A DNA stretch of 64,000 bases from Sphingomonas limnosediminicola (GCF_039537965.1 NZ_BAABBM010000001.1:1-64000), one strand, 5' to 3'. Positions 18,542-28,542 are shown, numbered from the stretch's first letter. Translations and numbers: made by a program. The notes: a model not told the origin generated them from the letters alone.

Positions 18542-19114
18542 ATGGCCACCAAGGCTACGTCCGCTGAGGTTTCCGACACCACAGGGTCACAAGATGGAGT
18601 TCGGCGCCGCGACTTCCTGAACGTCGCGGCAGTCAGTTTCGCGGGCGTCGGCGCTGTCGCCGCGATCGCGCCGCTGCTCGTGCAGATGGCGCCGTCAGGC
18701 GACGTCCTCGCGCTGGCGACGACCGAAGTCGACATTTCGAAAATCCAGCCTGGGCAGGGCATCAAGACCACCTGGCGCAAGCAGCCGATCTTCATCCGCA
18801 ACCTGATGCCGAAGGAAATCGCCGAGGCAAACGCGGTGCCGCTTTCGGAGCTGCGCGATCCGCAGACGCTGGCGGAGCGCACCAAGCCGGGCAAGCAGAA
18901 CTGGCTGATCACGCTCGGCGTCTGCACCCACCTCGGCTGCGTGCCGCTGGGCATTGGCGAGGGTGAGAACCGGGGGCCGTTCGGCGGCTATTTCTGCCCA
19001 TGCCATGGCTCGGCCTACGACACCGCCGCGCGTATCCGGCAGGGTCCGGCACCGAAGAACCTGGTGGTCCCTGAGTATAAGTTTACGTCGCCAACGACGG
19101 TCCAGATCGGTTGA
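18542..19114 (+). CDS. petA: Ubiquinol-cytochrome c reductase Rieske iron-sulfur subunit
   Basis: The 190-residue Rieske [2Fe-2S] protein of complex III, taking electrons from ubiquinol to cytochrome c1. Residues 21-26 (RRRDFL) begin a twin-arginine-type signal/anchor, followed by a hydrophobic helix to about 50. Cluster ligands are in CTHLGC (128-133) and CPCHGS (152-157). I chose the ATG at 18542 with AGGGGAAG upstream; the upstream frame extension is not protein-like. First gene of petABC, 13 bases before petB. Confidence 0.95.
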   Translation: MATKATSAEVSDTTGSQDGVRRRDFLNVAAVSFAGVGAVAAIAPLLVQMAPSGDVLALATTEVDISKIQPGQGIKTTWRKQPIFIRNLMPKEIAEANAVPLSELRDPQTLAERTKPGKQNWLITLGVCTHLGCVPLGIGEGENRGPFGGYFCPCHGSAYDTAARIRQGPAPKNLVVPEYKFTSPTTVQIG

Positions 19115-19127
19115 GGTAAGAGAACAG

Positions 19128-20444
19128 ATGAGCTTTTCCTGGGCCAAGCCTTACGAACCCAAGCATCCAGTCATGCGCTGGATCGATGAGCGTCTGCCGC
19201 TTCCGCGGGTTGTCTACGGCGCTATCGGCGGCGGTTATCCCGTGCCGCGCAATCTCAATTACTTTTGGAACTTCGGCGTCCTCGCGGGGCTGTTCCTGAC
19301 CATCCAGATCATCACCGGCATTGTGCTGGCGATGCACTATACGGCATCGACCGACGGCGCGTTCAACTCGGTCAACCAGCTGATCATGCGCGACGTCAAC
19401 GCGGGCTGGCTGCTCCGCTACGCCCACATGAACGGCGCGAGCTTCTTCTTCCTCGTCACCTACATCCACATTTTCCGCGGCCTTTATTACGGCTCGTACA
19501 AGGCGCCGCGTGAGCTGGTGTGGATGCTCGGCCTCGTCATTTACCTGCTGATGATGGCGACCGGCTTCATGGGCTACGTCCTGCCATGGGGGCAGATGAG
19601 CTACTGGGGGGCGCAGGTCATCACCGGCTTCTTCTCGGCCTTCCCGCTGGTCGGCGAGCCGATCCGCATCTGGCTGCTCGGCGGCTACGCGCCGGACCAG
19701 GCCGCGCTGACGCGTTTCTTCTCGCTCCACTATTTGCTGCCGTTCGTGATTGCCGGGGTCGTGATCCTGCATATCTGGGCGCTGCACATTCCGGGTTCGA
19801 GCAACCCGACCGGCGTGGACGTCAAGGACGAGCGTGACACGCTGCCTTTCCACCCGTTCTACACCGCCAAGGACGGCTGGTTCGCCGCCGTTGTCCTGCT
19901 GGTCTACGCGCTGGTGACCTATTACGCGCCGAACTACCTCGGCCACCCGGACAACTATATCCCGGCGAACCCGCTGGCGACGCCGGCGCACATCGTACCC
20001 GAATGGTATTTCTGGCCGTTCTACGCGATCCTCCGCTCCTTCACCGTGGACTTCATCTTGCCGGCGAAGCTGTGGGGCGTGCTCGCGATGTTCGCGTCGA
20101 TCCTGCTGCTGTTCTTCCTGTCGTGGCTAGACAAGTCGCCGGTTCGCTCGGGCAGCTATCGCCCCGTGTTCAAGCGCTTCTTCGTCCTGCTGGTCATCGA
20201 CGTTTTGATCCTCGGCTATGTCGGCGGCGCGCCGATCACGCCGCTGAACGTGGCGCTAGGTCAGGCGGCTGCGGCCTATTATTTCCTCCACTTCCTCGTG
20301 ATCCTGCCACTCGTTTCGAAGTTCGAGACGACGCTCCCGCTGCCGAGCTCAATCTCGGAAAGCGTGCTTCACGGCGAGGAAGCGGAAGCCGCTCCGCTGG
20401 GGCAGAATAAGAAGCGCGGCGGCGCCGCCGCCGTCGTGCAGTAA
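19128..20444 (+). CDS. petB: Ubiquinol-cytochrome c reductase cytochrome b
   Basis: A 438-residue integral membrane subunit carrying both haem b groups and the quinol sites of complex III. Haem-ligand regions are visible ([45 protein letters not shown]), and the Qo-site [14 protein letters not shown] near residue 290 is intact. About eight helices; the C-terminus ends in a charged basic tail [10 protein letters not shown]. Start at 19128 begins [14 protein letters not shown], normal for the family; the frame upstream lies inside petA and is rejected. It is 15 bases ahead of petC. Confidence 0.96.
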   Translation: MSFSWAKPYEPKHPVMRWIDERLPLPRVVYGAIGGGYPVPRNLNYFWNFGVLAGLFLTIQIITGIVLAMHYTASTDGAFNSVNQLIMRDVNAGWLLRYAHMNGASFFFLVTYIHIFRGLYYGSYKAPRELVWMLGLVIYLLMMATGFMGYVLPWGQMSYWGAQVITGFFSAFPLVGEPIRIWLLGGYAPDQAALTRFFSLHYLLPFVIAGVVILHIWALHIPGSSNPTGVDVKDERDTLPFHPFYTAKDGWFAAVVLLVYALVTYYAPNYLGHPDNYIPANPLATPAHIVPEWYFWPFYAILRSFTVDFILPAKLWGVLAMFASILLLFFLSWLDKSPVRSGSYRPVFKRFFVLLVIDVLILGYVGGAPITPLNVALGQAAAAYYFLHFLVILPLVSKFETTLPLPSSISESVLHGEEAEAAPLGQNKKRGGAAAVVQ

Positions 20445-20459
20445 GGGGCTCACAGACAA

Positions 20460-21404
20460 ATGGTCCGTGTCATCGGTTTTCTCGTTGGGCTGGTCTTTGC
20501 CGGGGTCCTGCTGATCTCGCTAATCAGCAATGCGGCGACCTATTTCAGTAATCCGCCGGCGCCGCTGGCATCCGACGAGTTCCACAAGGAGCATAAGGAG
20601 CTTCATCTCGCGTCGGACGGGCCTTTCGGCAAGTTTGACAACCAGCAGCTGCAGCGCGGCTTCCAGGTCTACAGTGAAGTCTGCTCGGCCTGTCACAGCC
20701 TGAAGCTGGTGTCGTTCCGCGACCTCAAGCACATCGGCTACAACGATGCCGAGATTAAGAAGATTGCGTCGGACTGGAAGACGCAGGTGCCGTCGATCAA
20801 TCCGGAAACGGGCGAGCCGGCCGGACGCAAGGCGCTTTCGTCCGACACCTTCCCGTCGCCGTTCGCGAACGAAGTTGCGGCGCGCGCTGCCAACAACAAT
20901 GCGCTTCCGCCTGACCTGTCGCTGATCACTAAGGCGCGTGAGGGCGGCGCTGCCTACGTCTATTCGCTGCTCACCGGCTACGCGAACCAGGCAGGCTACA
21001 AGAACGAGAAGGGCGAAGAGCTTTTGAAGGCGTTCCCGGACGCCAAGACGCCGCCGAACTTGCACTTCAACCCGTATTTCGCAAACCTCAACATCGCGAT
21101 GCCGCCGCCGCTCACGAGCGAAGGTCAGGTGAGCTACGAGGACGGAACGAAGCCGACCGTCGACCAGATGGCCAAGGACGTGTCCGCGTTCCTGGTGTGG
21201 ACGGCCGAACCGAACCTCGCTAGCCGCCATGCGGCAGGCCTCGCGGTTGCGATCTTCCTGCTGTTCGGTGCGATCCTCGGTTACCTCGCCTATCAGAACC
21301 TCTGGCATGAGGCGAAGCGCGTCGTCCGGGTTACGGGTCCGCTCGATCCGGAGAACCAGGCGAAGAGCCGCCGCGCCAAGGCTAAGGAAGGTATCGCGGG
21401 CTAA
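20460..21404 (+). CDS. petC: Ubiquinol-cytochrome c reductase cytochrome c1
   Basis: A 314-residue cytochrome c1, the haem-c subunit of complex III that passes electrons to soluble or membrane cytochrome c. An N-terminal hydrophobic segment (residues 5-25) exports it. The haem site is C75-S-A-C78-H79 and the probable axial Met lies in NIAMPPPL. A C-terminal anchor (LAVAIFLLFGAILGYLAYQ) is followed by a basic tail. Last gene of petABC; a strong stem-loop follows at 21439. Confidence 0.96.
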   Translation: MVRVIGFLVGLVFAGVLLISLISNAATYFSNPPAPLASDEFHKEHKELHLASDGPFGKFDNQQLQRGFQVYSEVCSACHSLKLVSFRDLKHIGYNDAEIKKIASDWKTQVPSINPETGEPAGRKALSSDTFPSPFANEVAARAANNNALPPDLSLITKAREGGAAYVYSLLTGYANQAGYKNEKGEELLKAFPDAKTPPNLHFNPYFANLNIAMPPPLTSEGQVSYEDGTKPTVDQMAKDVSAFLVWTAEPNLASRHAAGLAVAIFLLFGAILGYLAYQNLWHEAKRVVRVTGPLDPENQAKSRRAKAKEGIAG

Positions 21405-21438
21405 GCCTTTCTAACGCAAGAGAATCCCGAAATGACGA

Positions 21439-21461
21439 TCAGGAACGGGGCCCGTTCCTGA
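21439..21461 (+). terminator. Stem-loop after petABC (probable terminator)
   Basis: TCAGGAACGG and CCGTTCCTGA pair perfectly over 10 bp with a 3-base loop, 34 bases after the petC stop. Only a short TTT follows, so termination may be weak or the hairpin may protect the 3' end. Confidence 0.55.
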
Positions 21462-21501
21462 CCGTTTGCACACCAAGTCTCCTCTAGTTGGCAGGTGTGC
21501 C

Positions 21502-21921
21502 ATGCGTTTTAGAATCCCCTTCATCACAACCATCGCCGCCGCCGCGCTCAGCGGCTGCGCCTATGGCGATTACGGCTACGGCGGAGTTGGCGTCGGGCTG
21601 GGCTATGGCAATGGCTATTATGGCGCCAATTATGGTCCGTACGGCGGCTATGGCGCCTATCCCGGCTACTATGGCGGCCTCGGCTACGGCTGGTACGACG
21701 ACTATTATTATCCGGGCACCGGCTACTACGTCTACGACAGCTACCGCCGGCCACATCGCTGGACGGACCGTCAGCGGTCATACTGGTCCTCGCGCCAACA
21801 CGGGGCGATCACGATGTCAGGCACCCGCACGGCGTCTTCTACAACAATCTCCACCGAGCCGAACTGGAGCGCCTTCGAACGGCGCGACCGGACGGATCGC
21901 CGAACGAACCACCCGCGCTAG
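21502..21921 (+). CDS. Gly/Tyr-rich lipoprotein
   Basis: A 139-residue putative outer-membrane or periplasmic lipoprotein: signal MRFRIPFITTIAAAALSGC with lipobox LSGC. Residues 20-75 are almost entirely Gly and Tyr with few Ala, Asn and Asp (repeats of the type YGxGYYG), a low-complexity region. The tail is basic (NWSAFERRDRTDRR). Such proteins occur in many sphingomonads with no known function to me. No strong ribosome-binding site; the start is set by the signal peptide. It converges with the MaoC gene, overlapping by 4 bases. The middle (residues 95-115) reads less naturally, and a small compensated shift there cannot be excluded. Confidence 0.65.
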   Translation: MRFRIPFITTIAAAALSGCAYGDYGYGGVGVGLGYGNGYYGANYGPYGGYGAYPGYYGGLGYGWYDDYYYPGTGYYVYDSYRRPHRWTDRQRSYWSSRQHGAITMSGTRTASSTTISTEPNWSAFERRDRTDRRTNHPR

Positions 21922-22388
21922 TCCTTCGCGCCTTCGGGACGACGGCGTATCAGGACGATCGACGTGAAGGTCATCACGACCTCGCCGTTCTGGTTGGTGA
22001 CCGTCGTCTCGGTGCGGAAGGAGCCGATTTCGGGCTTGCTGCGTGACGGCGTCTTTTCGACGATCTTCCCGCGCACGGTGAGCGTGTCACCCGGATAGAC
22101 CGGCTTCTTCCAGCGAAGTTCGTCGATGCCGGGCGATCCCAAGCCGGCCTGCTCGTGGTTGACCGAATAGCGCGCGAGCACGGCCATAGTCATTGCCGTC
22201 GTGTGCCAGCCGCTCGCAGCCAATCGTCCGAAATGAGTCTTTGCTGCTGCCTCGTCCGAAAGATGGAAGGGCTGCGGATCGTATTTGCGCGCGAACTCCA
22301 GAACTTCCTCGCGCGTCACGTCATAGGAGCCGAATTCGGTCTCCGCGCCGACGACCAAGTCTTCGAAGTAGATCATGGACGGGCGCAT
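21918..22388 (-). CDS. MaoC family (R)-hydratase-like protein
   Basis: A 156-residue single hot-dog domain protein of the MaoC/enoyl-hydratase 2 type, which typically hydrates trans-2-enoyl-CoA. The catalytic-region motif YDPQPFHLSDEAA carries the Asp and His; GRLAASGWHT and PVYPGDTLTVRGKIVEKTPS follow as in the family. Start chosen at 22388; 22376 is also possible, and no strong ribosome-binding site is seen for either. It is divergent from the sulfotransferase gene with about 50 bases between. Exact substrate unknown. Confidence 0.85.
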   Translation of the reverse strand: MRPSMIYFEDLVVGAETEFGSYDVTREEVLEFARKYDPQPFHLSDEAAAKTHFGRLAASGWHTTAMTMAVLARYSVNHEQAGLGSPGIDELRWKKPVYPGDTLTVRGKIVEKTPSRSKPEIGSFRTETTVTNQNGEVVMTFTSIVLIRRRPEGAKD

Positions 22389-22438
22389 AGCGGCAGGCCC
22401 GGCTTGGCGTAAGACCGGCTGTTTCCTAAGCTGCGCGG

Positions 22439-24025
22439 GTGGCGAGCCAATCACCTGTCGGAACCCATTTTCATCCGCGCCTGATCGAGGCGGCTTTGGC
22501 GCTTAACGAGAACCGGCTGGACGTGGCGGAACGACTGCTTAAGCCGCACCTCAAGGAAGATCCGTTCGACGCCGCAGCGATCCGCATGCTGGCCGAGCTG
22601 GCGGCACGAATTGGGCGCTGGCAAGACGCGGAGAATCTGCTCCGGCGAGCGGTGGAGCTTGCGCCTGGATGGACGGCGGCGAGGGCGAACCTTGCGCTAG
22701 TGCTTGGCCGGATGGGCCGCCCCGCTGAGGCGATGGACGTGCTCAACGACGTGTTTGCGATCGAGCCTGACGATGCCAGCCACTTGAACCTCAAGGCCGC
22801 GACGCTCGGCCGCCTGGGCGACTTCGACGAAGCCATCGGCATTTACGAGCAGGTTCTTGCGCGGTCGCCCGGCCAGTCGAAAGTCTGGCTAAGCTATGGC
22901 CACATGCTGAAGACAGTCGGGCGGCAGGCGGAGGGCATCGATGCATATCGCAAGGCCATCGCCATCCGCCCGACCCTCGGCGAGGCCTGGTGGAGCCTCG
23001 CCAACCTGAAGACCGTGAAGTTCAGCGCTGTAGACGTTGAGGTGATGGAGCAGGCGCTGCTTCGGCCGGACCTCGGCGACGAGGACCGCTTCCACCTCGA
23101 CTTCGCGCTAGGCAAAGCAATGCATGACCGTGGGCACGCCGACGAGGCGTTCGGCCATTATGCCAAGGCCAATGCGCTACGGCTGAAGAACCAGCCCTAT
23201 GATGGCGCGCGGATGACGCGGACGGTCGACCGGTGCATCGACCTCTTCACGGCAAACGCTTTTGAAGAACGGGTAGGGGGCTGTGATGCACGGGACCCCA
23301 TCTTCATTGTCGGCATGCCGCGGGCAGGATCGACACTGGTCGAACAGATCCTCGCCTCGCACAGCCAGGTCGAGGGAACGTCAGAGCTTCCCGATCTACC
23401 GGCGCTTGCGCGCAAGGTGGGCCGGTATCCGGAAGATGTGCTGGCTCTCTCGACTGAGGAGCGGCGCGAACTCGGTGAAGAATATCTCAAGCGAGCAGGC
23501 GTCCAGCGCCGAACCAACCAACCGTACTTCATCGACAAGCTGCCGAACAACTGGCTGTTCGTGCCGTTCATCCAATTGATCCTGCCTAACGCGAAAATCA
23601 TCGATGCGCGGCGGCATCCGCTGGCGTGCTGCCTGTCGAACTTCCGCCAGCACTTCGCTCGTGGGCAGCCGTTCACTTACGATCTGGAGGACGTCGGTCG
23701 CTATTACGCGGACTATGTGCGGCTGATGGCGCATGTCGACGCGGTTCGGCCTGGGCGCGTTCATCGGGTGATCTACGAGCGGATGGTCGAGGATACCGAG
23801 ACTGAGGTGCGCGCGCTCCTCGATTACTGCGGGCTGGATTTCGAGCCGGCGTGCCTCGAGTTTTACAAGACCGACCGCGCTGTGCGCACTGCAAGTTCGG
23901 AGCAGGTGCGGCAGCCGATCTATCGCGACGCGACCGACGAATGGCGCGCGTACGAGCCGCACCTCGGTCCGCTCAAGCGTGCACTGGGACCGGTGATCGA
24001 GGCCTATCCGGAAGCCGCGACTTGA
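22439..24025 (+). CDS. TPR-repeat sulfotransferase
   Basis: A 528-residue fusion. Residues 15-250 contain about six TPR-like helix pairs (for example WQDAENLLRRAVELAPGW and DEAIGIYEQVLARSPGQSKVW). Residues 285-525 form a sulfotransferase domain with the PAPS 5'-phosphosulfate loop MPRAGSTLVEQIL (293-305) and the downstream RRHPLACCLSNFRQHF and YERMVED segments. The fusion probably sulfates a protein or glycan partner held by the TPRs. Start is GTG at 22439 (no earlier in-frame option that avoids the divergent MaoC gene) and lacks a clear ribosome-binding site. A TonB-dependent receptor follows on the same strand, a pairing I have seen often in sphingomonads and Caulobacter. Confidence 0.85.
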   Translation: MASQSPVGTHFHPRLIEAALALNENRLDVAERLLKPHLKEDPFDAAAIRMLAELAARIGRWQDAENLLRRAVELAPGWTAARANLALVLGRMGRPAEAMDVLNDVFAIEPDDASHLNLKAATLGRLGDFDEAIGIYEQVLARSPGQSKVWLSYGHMLKTVGRQAEGIDAYRKAIAIRPTLGEAWWSLANLKTVKFSAVDVEVMEQALLRPDLGDEDRFHLDFALGKAMHDRGHADEAFGHYAKANALRLKNQPYDGARMTRTVDRCIDLFTANAFEERVGGCDARDPIFIVGMPRAGSTLVEQILASHSQVEGTSELPDLPALARKVGRYPEDVLALSTEERRELGEEYLKRAGVQRRTNQPYFIDKLPNNWLFVPFIQLILPNAKIIDARRHPLACCLSNFRQHFARGQPFTYDLEDVGRYYADYVRLMAHVDAVRPGRVHRVIYERMVEDTETEVRALLDYCGLDFEPACLEFYKTDRAVRTASSEQVRQPIYRDATDEWRAYEPHLGPLKRALGPVIEAYPEAAT

Positions 24026-24131
24026 ACGCAACGGTGGCGGAACAATCGTCAGCGCTCCCCCGACAATCCGTTGACATTCACGAGGCGCTCTGTCGCAATA
24101 CTGTCACTCAGCCGAATGGGGGCATTCGTAA

Positions 24132-26771
24132 ATGACGGACCGCAAGCTTCGGGCTCTTACCTTTGGGCTCCTCGCATCGACGGCGCTTGCAACGCCGGCT
24201 TTCGCGCAAGACACGCAGCCGCAGACGACCGGCCAATCACCTGCGCCTGCCACCAATGCGACCGACGTGACGGCCCCGCCGCCGGTGGTCCAGCAAAAGC
24301 AGGACGGCAATGTTGCCGACCCGACCGAAATCGTCATCACCGCGACCAAGCGCGAGGAAAATCTCCAGAACGTCCCCATCAGCGTCCAGGCCATCGGAAC
24401 GCGGCGGTTGGATCAGCTGAACATTTCGAACTTCGAGCAATACACGAAACAACTGCCCTCGGTGAGCTTCCAGTCGGCGCAGCCGGGCGTGACCGTGGTG
24501 TACATGCGCGGCGTCGCGACGGGCGGCGACGGCAACCACTCGGGATCGCTGCCCTCCGTCGGCTCCTATCTCGACGAGCAGCCGGTCACGACGATCGGCG
24601 GCACGCTCGACGTTCACATCTACGACATCGCCCGCATCGAAAGCCTCGCCGGTCCTCAGGGAACGCTCTACGGCGCATCGAGCGAGGCGGGTACGATCCG
24701 CATCATCACCAACAAGCCGGAGCTGGGGAAGACCTACGGCCGGGTCGACGGAGAGCTTAACTCTGTCGCGCACGGCGGCGTGGGCGGCAAGCTCGAGGGC
24801 ATGATCAATCTGCCAGTGGCCAAGAACATCGCGTTCCGCGGCGTCGCTTTCTACCAGAAGGACGCCGGCTTCATCGACAATATCTTCGGCACGCGGACTT
24901 ACTATCTGCCGAGCGAAGGCCTGGTCCCGCCGCTGACGGTCACCAATGCAGGGCTCGAGAAGAAGAACAAGAACGACGTCGACACCTATGGCGGCCGCGC
25001 CGCGCTGAAGGTCGATCTCGACGACAATTGGACGGTGACGCCGACCTTCATGTACCAGAAGATGAAGTCGAACGGCGCGTTCTTCTTCGATCCGAATCTG
25101 GGCAAGTACAAGATCGACCGCTTTCAGGACGACGTCCGCAAGGACCGGTTCTGGCAGGCCGCACTGACCGTTCAGGGCAAGATCGCCAATTTCGACGTGA
25201 CCTATGCCGGCGCCTACATGGACCGCACGACCTATTCGGTTCAGGATTACGCCGACTACACGGACGCCTACGACCAGCTCTATGCGAGCTATGGCGGCCT
25301 CGCTTATTTCCCGCTCGTCGACCATGTGACGTCGGATGCGCCGCCGTACGGCAATTATATCAACCCGCAGCAGTTCATCATCGGCACCGACCATTTCAAG
25401 AAGATGAGCCAGGAGCTGCGCTTTGCATCCCCGGTCGACCAGCCGTTCCGAGTGATCGCGGGCCTCTTCTACCAGCGGCAATCGAACCTTATTCACCAGG
25501 ACTACAAGGTCACCGGCCTTGCGCCCGAAGTGTCAGTCAACGACCACCCTGGAACGCTGTGGCTGACGCAGCAGAAGCGCGTCGACAAGGATTATGCGGC
25601 GTTCGGCGAAGCGAGCTATGACATCTTGAAGAATGTCACGCTCACGGCCGGTGGACGTTATTACAAGTTCGACAACAGCCTGATCGGGTTCTTCGGTTTC
25701 GGCCGCAATCCCGGCATCGATCCGGCTGATGGCCGTCCCTTCTCCGCCTTCCCATTCAATGCTGGTATGAGCAGCCGCACGGGCGTTGCAGGCTGCTACC
25801 TCGAAAACGGCATGACACTTCGCGAGGCATATCTCGCGGGCATCCCGATTCCCGCTTTCCTGCCCGCGGCGGTTAGCGGCGGCCCGTGCACCAACCTCGG
25901 CGTGTTCTCCAACGGCACGGTCAAGCCGAAACGCGTCAAGGACAGCGGATTTATCTATCGCCTCAACGGGACCTGGAAACCGCGCCCGGGCGTGATGCTT
26001 TATGCGACCTGGTCCAAGGGCTTCCGCCCCGGCGGCATCAACCGGCGCGGCGAGATAGAGCCCTACGCCGCCGACTTCCTGATCAACTATGAGCTTGGCT
26101 GGAAGACGACGTTCGGCCGCGTGCGGTGGAACGGCGCTGTTTATCACCAGCGCTGGAAGAAGTTCCAGTTCAGCTTCCTCGGCCAGAACAGCTTCACCGA
26201 GATTCACAACGGCAAGGACGCCGACATCAACGGCATCGAGACCGATGTGAACTATGTCGCCGGCGGCCTGACACTCAACGCCGCGATGGCCTACACCGAC
26301 GCCAAGACCAAGGGGAACGTGTGCGGCGACTTCTCCGACACGACGCCCGGTTGCAGCCTAAGCTTCAACTCGGTTCCAAGCGGCAGCCGCCTGCCGGTGA
26401 CACCGAAGTTCAAGGGCTCGGCAACGGCCCGTTACACGTTCCCCGCTTGGGGCGATGTGAAGGCGCACGTGCAGGGCGGCATCGCCTACAAGGGCTCGGC
26501 GCTCGCATCTTTGCGGTCGCTCCAGTTGCAGTCCGGCACCTTCTTGCTCGTCGATCCCAATTCCTACTTGGGCAAGATCCGTTCTTCGACCGTGGTCGAC
26601 CTTTTCACCGGGCTGGACTGGCCGACGTGGAACGTCGAAGCTTTCGTCACCAACGTGTTCGACAGCACCGACGAGCTGTCGCGCGGCGTGAACTGCGGAA
26701 GCTGCACCCGGACGTTGATCGTCCCCGGACGGCCGCGGACGATCGGCATCCGGGCCGGGATGAAATTCTGA
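24132..26771 (+). CDS. TonB-dependent outer-membrane receptor
   Basis: An 879-residue outer-membrane active transporter. The signal peptide is MTDRKLRALTFGLLASTALA with cleavage near ATPAFAQ. A Pro/Thr-rich stretch (30-65) leads to the plug, beginning IVITATKREENLQNVPISVQ. The plug has DIARIESLAGPQGTLYGASSEAG and IRIITNKPE. The beta-barrel ends with IRAGMKF, a terminal Phe as expected. Substrate unknown; a siderophore, glycan or aromatic compound is typical of this iron-complex/Sphingomonas receptor type. It follows the TPR-sulfotransferase. A hairpin lies just after the stop. Confidence 0.93.
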   Translation: MTDRKLRALTFGLLASTALATPAFAQDTQPQTTGQSPAPATNATDVTAPPPVVQQKQDGNVADPTEIVITATKREENLQNVPISVQAIGTRRLDQLNISNFEQYTKQLPSVSFQSAQPGVTVVYMRGVATGGDGNHSGSLPSVGSYLDEQPVTTIGGTLDVHIYDIARIESLAGPQGTLYGASSEAGTIRIITNKPELGKTYGRVDGELNSVAHGGVGGKLEGMINLPVAKNIAFRGVAFYQKDAGFIDNIFGTRTYYLPSEGLVPPLTVTNAGLEKKNKNDVDTYGGRAALKVDLDDNWTVTPTFMYQKMKSNGAFFFDPNLGKYKIDRFQDDVRKDRFWQAALTVQGKIANFDVTYAGAYMDRTTYSVQDYADYTDAYDQLYASYGGLAYFPLVDHVTSDAPPYGNYINPQQFIIGTDHFKKMSQELRFASPVDQPFRVIAGLFYQRQSNLIHQDYKVTGLAPEVSVNDHPGTLWLTQQKRVDKDYAAFGEASYDILKNVTLTAGGRYYKFDNSLIGFFGFGRNPGIDPADGRPFSAFPFNAGMSSRTGVAGCYLENGMTLREAYLAGIPIPAFLPAAVSGGPCTNLGVFSNGTVKPKRVKDSGFIYRLNGTWKPRPGVMLYATWSKGFRPGGINRRGEIEPYAADFLINYELGWKTTFGRVRWNGAVYHQRWKKFQFSFLGQNSFTEIHNGKDADINGIETDVNYVAGGLTLNAAMAYTDAKTKGNVCGDFSDTTPGCSLSFNSVPSGSRLPVTPKFKGSATARYTFPAWGDVKAHVQGGIAYKGSALASLRSLQLQSGTFLLVDPNSYLGKIRSSTVVDLFTGLDWPTWNVEAFVTNVFDSTDELSRGVNCGSCTRTLIVPGRPRTIGIRAGMKF

Positions 26772-26777
26772 ACTTCA

Positions 26778-26800
26778 CCGCGGCGTGAAACGCGCCGCGG
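26778..26800 (+). terminator. Stem-loop after TonB receptor (possible terminator)
   Basis: CCGCGGCG and CGCCGCGG form a perfect 8-bp GC-rich stem around TGAAACG, 6 bases after the receptor stop and 19 bases before the next start. No T-run follows. Confidence 0.4.
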
Positions 26801-26819
26801 CCATTCGGGTTGAAGCGGA

Positions 26820-27452
26820 ATGACTTCTGCTCGAACTTCCGCAACTGCCGTCCGCTATGCACTTGCAATCGTAGCACTCGCCGCCGTGTGGCTGGCGATG
26901 CTGCTGCTCGGCGGCGGCCCAGTCGACCGCTCGATCTACGAAGCGCTGTACGCCGGGAATCATCCAGCGCTCGTCGCCGTGGCGCGAGGTTTCACCCTTC
27001 TCGGGGAGCCCACCGTTCTCATCGCCGCGAGCGTCATCGCCGCAATTGGGCTGTGGCTTGCCGGTCATCGACGGCTGCCTGTCGTCGTCATCGCGGTGAC
27101 GATGCTTGGCCGCGGACTGAGCGAGGCGCAGAAATACTGGATTGCGCGCGCCCGACCGGATTTCGAATCTCACCTGGTCGTAGTGAAGACTCAGTCGTTT
27201 CCGAGCGGCCACGCGAACAGCTCGATGATCTTCTACTTGATGCTGGCGCTAGTCCTGACGGAGGGCGGCAAGTGCCGGCGGCCCGCGGTGGCCGGCGCAA
27301 TCATGCTTTCGCTGTGCATCGGCCTCAGCCGCGTGATGCTTGGCGTTCACTGGCCAAGCGACGTCGTCGGCGGATGGGCATTCGGAATGCTGTGGGTGCT
27401 GCTGACGTTGCGGATGGCGCAACGGTTCGTGGAGCGGGACATCAGACGTTGA
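26820..27452 (+). CDS. PAP2 family membrane phosphatase
   Basis: A 210-residue integral membrane phosphatase of the PAP2 type (phosphatidic acid, undecaprenyl-diphosphate or similar lipid phosphates). All three catalytic motifs are present: KYWIARARP (motif 1), SFPSGHANSS (motif 2) and SRVMLGVHWPSDVVGG (motif 3, catalytic His and Asp). About five to six helices. GAAGCGGA precedes the ATG. It converges with ychF, overlapping its 3' end by 11 bases. Which lipid it uses cannot be seen. Confidence 0.92.
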   Translation: MTSARTSATAVRYALAIVALAAVWLAMLLLGGGPVDRSIYEALYAGNHPALVAVARGFTLLGEPTVLIAASVIAAIGLWLAGHRRLPVVVIAVTMLGRGLSEAQKYWIARARPDFESHLVVVKTQSFPSGHANSSMIFYLMLALVLTEGGKCRRPAVAGAIMLSLCIGLSRVMLGVHWPSDVVGGWAFGMLWVLLTLRMAQRFVERDIRR

Positions 27453-28542
27453 AGCGGAACAGCATAACGTCGCCGTCCTGCACCACATATTCCTTGCCTT
27501 CCGACCGCAGCTTGCCGGCATCGCGTGCGCCCGCTTCGCCGTTGCACTTTACGAAATCGGCGAACGCGATCGTCTCGGCGCGGATGAAGCCACGCTCAAA
27601 ATCCGTGTGGATCTCGCCCGCAGCCTCGGGCGCCTTGGCGCCGCGATGGACCGTCCAGGCGCGCGCCTCTTTCGGGCCAGCGGTGTAGAAGGTGATGAGG
27701 CCGAGCAACTCGTAGGCCGCGTGGATCATGCGGTTGAGGCCTGTCTCATGCAGGCCGAGGTCTGACAGGAACACCTCGCGCTCTTCGTTCGGAAGGGTCG
27801 CGATCTCGGCCTCGATGGCAGCCGAAATCACAACTGCCTTGGCGTTTTCATTCGCCGCCTTGGCGAAGACCCGCTCGGACAGGGCATTGCCGCTGGCCGC
27901 TTCGCCTTCGTCGACGTTGCAGACGTAGAGGACGGGCTTGGCGGTCAGCAGTTGGGCTCGTTGGAGCGCCTTTTCTTCCTCGACATCCTTGGGCTGCGTC
28001 AGGCGCGCGGGCTTCGAGGCCCGGAGCAGGTCGAGCGCCTGGCTGAGCACCGACGCTTCGATCTTCGCTTCCTTGTCGCCCTGCTGCGCCTTCTTGACGA
28101 GGTTGGGCACGCGGCGCTCGAGGCTGTCGAGGTCGGCGAGCATCAGCTCGGTCTCGACGGTCTCAGCGTCGGCGATCGGATCGACGCGTCCCTCGACGTG
28201 CGTCACGTCGCCGCCTTCGAAACAGCGCAAAACGTGAACGATAGCGTCCACCTCGCGGATGTTGGCGAGGAACTGGTTGCCCAGTCCTTCGCCCTTGGAC
28301 GCGCCGCGGACGAGACCGGCGATGTCGACGAACTCGATCTGGGTCTCGATCTCCTGCGCCGAGGCCGCGATCTTCGCGATCTCGTCGAGGCGTTTGTCGG
28401 GCACGGCGACGCGGCCGACGTTCGGTTCGATCGTGCAGAAGGGATAGTTCGCCGCCTGCGCGGCGGCGGTCTCGGTCAAGGCATTGAATAGCGTCGATTT
28501 GCCAACGTTCGGCAGGCCAACGATGCCGCAGCGGAAGCCCAT
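27442..28542 (-). CDS. ychF: Redox-regulated ribosome-binding ATPase YchF
   Basis: A 366-residue Obg-family P-loop protein that binds ribosomes and hydrolyses ATP rather than GTP. G1 motif [15 protein letters not shown] at residues 8-22, G3 [14 protein letters not shown] near 74, YVCNVDEG near 208 (the altered G4 NVDE-like motif of YchF), coiled-coil region 130-170 and C-terminal TGS domain ([25 protein letters not shown]). Ends [16 protein letters not shown], the usual terminus. Divergent from the alternative oxidase. Confidence 0.97.
   Translation of the reverse strand: MGFRCGIVGLPNVGKSTLFNALTETAAAQAANYPFCTIEPNVGRVAVPDKRLDEIAKIAASAQEIETQIEFVDIAGLVRGASKGEGLGNQFLANIREVDAIVHVLRCFEGGDVTHVEGRVDPIADAETVETELMLADLDSLERRVPNLVKKAQQGDKEAKIEASVLSQALDLLRASKPARLTQPKDVEEEKALQRAQLLTAKPVLYVCNVDEGEAASGNALSERVFAKAANENAKAVVISAAIEAEIATLPNEEREVFLSDLGLHETGLNRMIHAAYELLGLITFYTAGPKEARAWTVHRGAKAPEAAGEIHTDFERGFIRAETIAFADFVKCNGEAGARDAGKLRSEGKEYVVQDGDVMLFRFNV

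Noticed and set aside
24237..25496. Long 419-codon open frame on the minus strand
   Set aside because: It is fully antisense to the TonB receptor, shows no family motifs and has the Arg/Val/Asp-rich composition typical of a shadow frame in GC-rich coding DNA.
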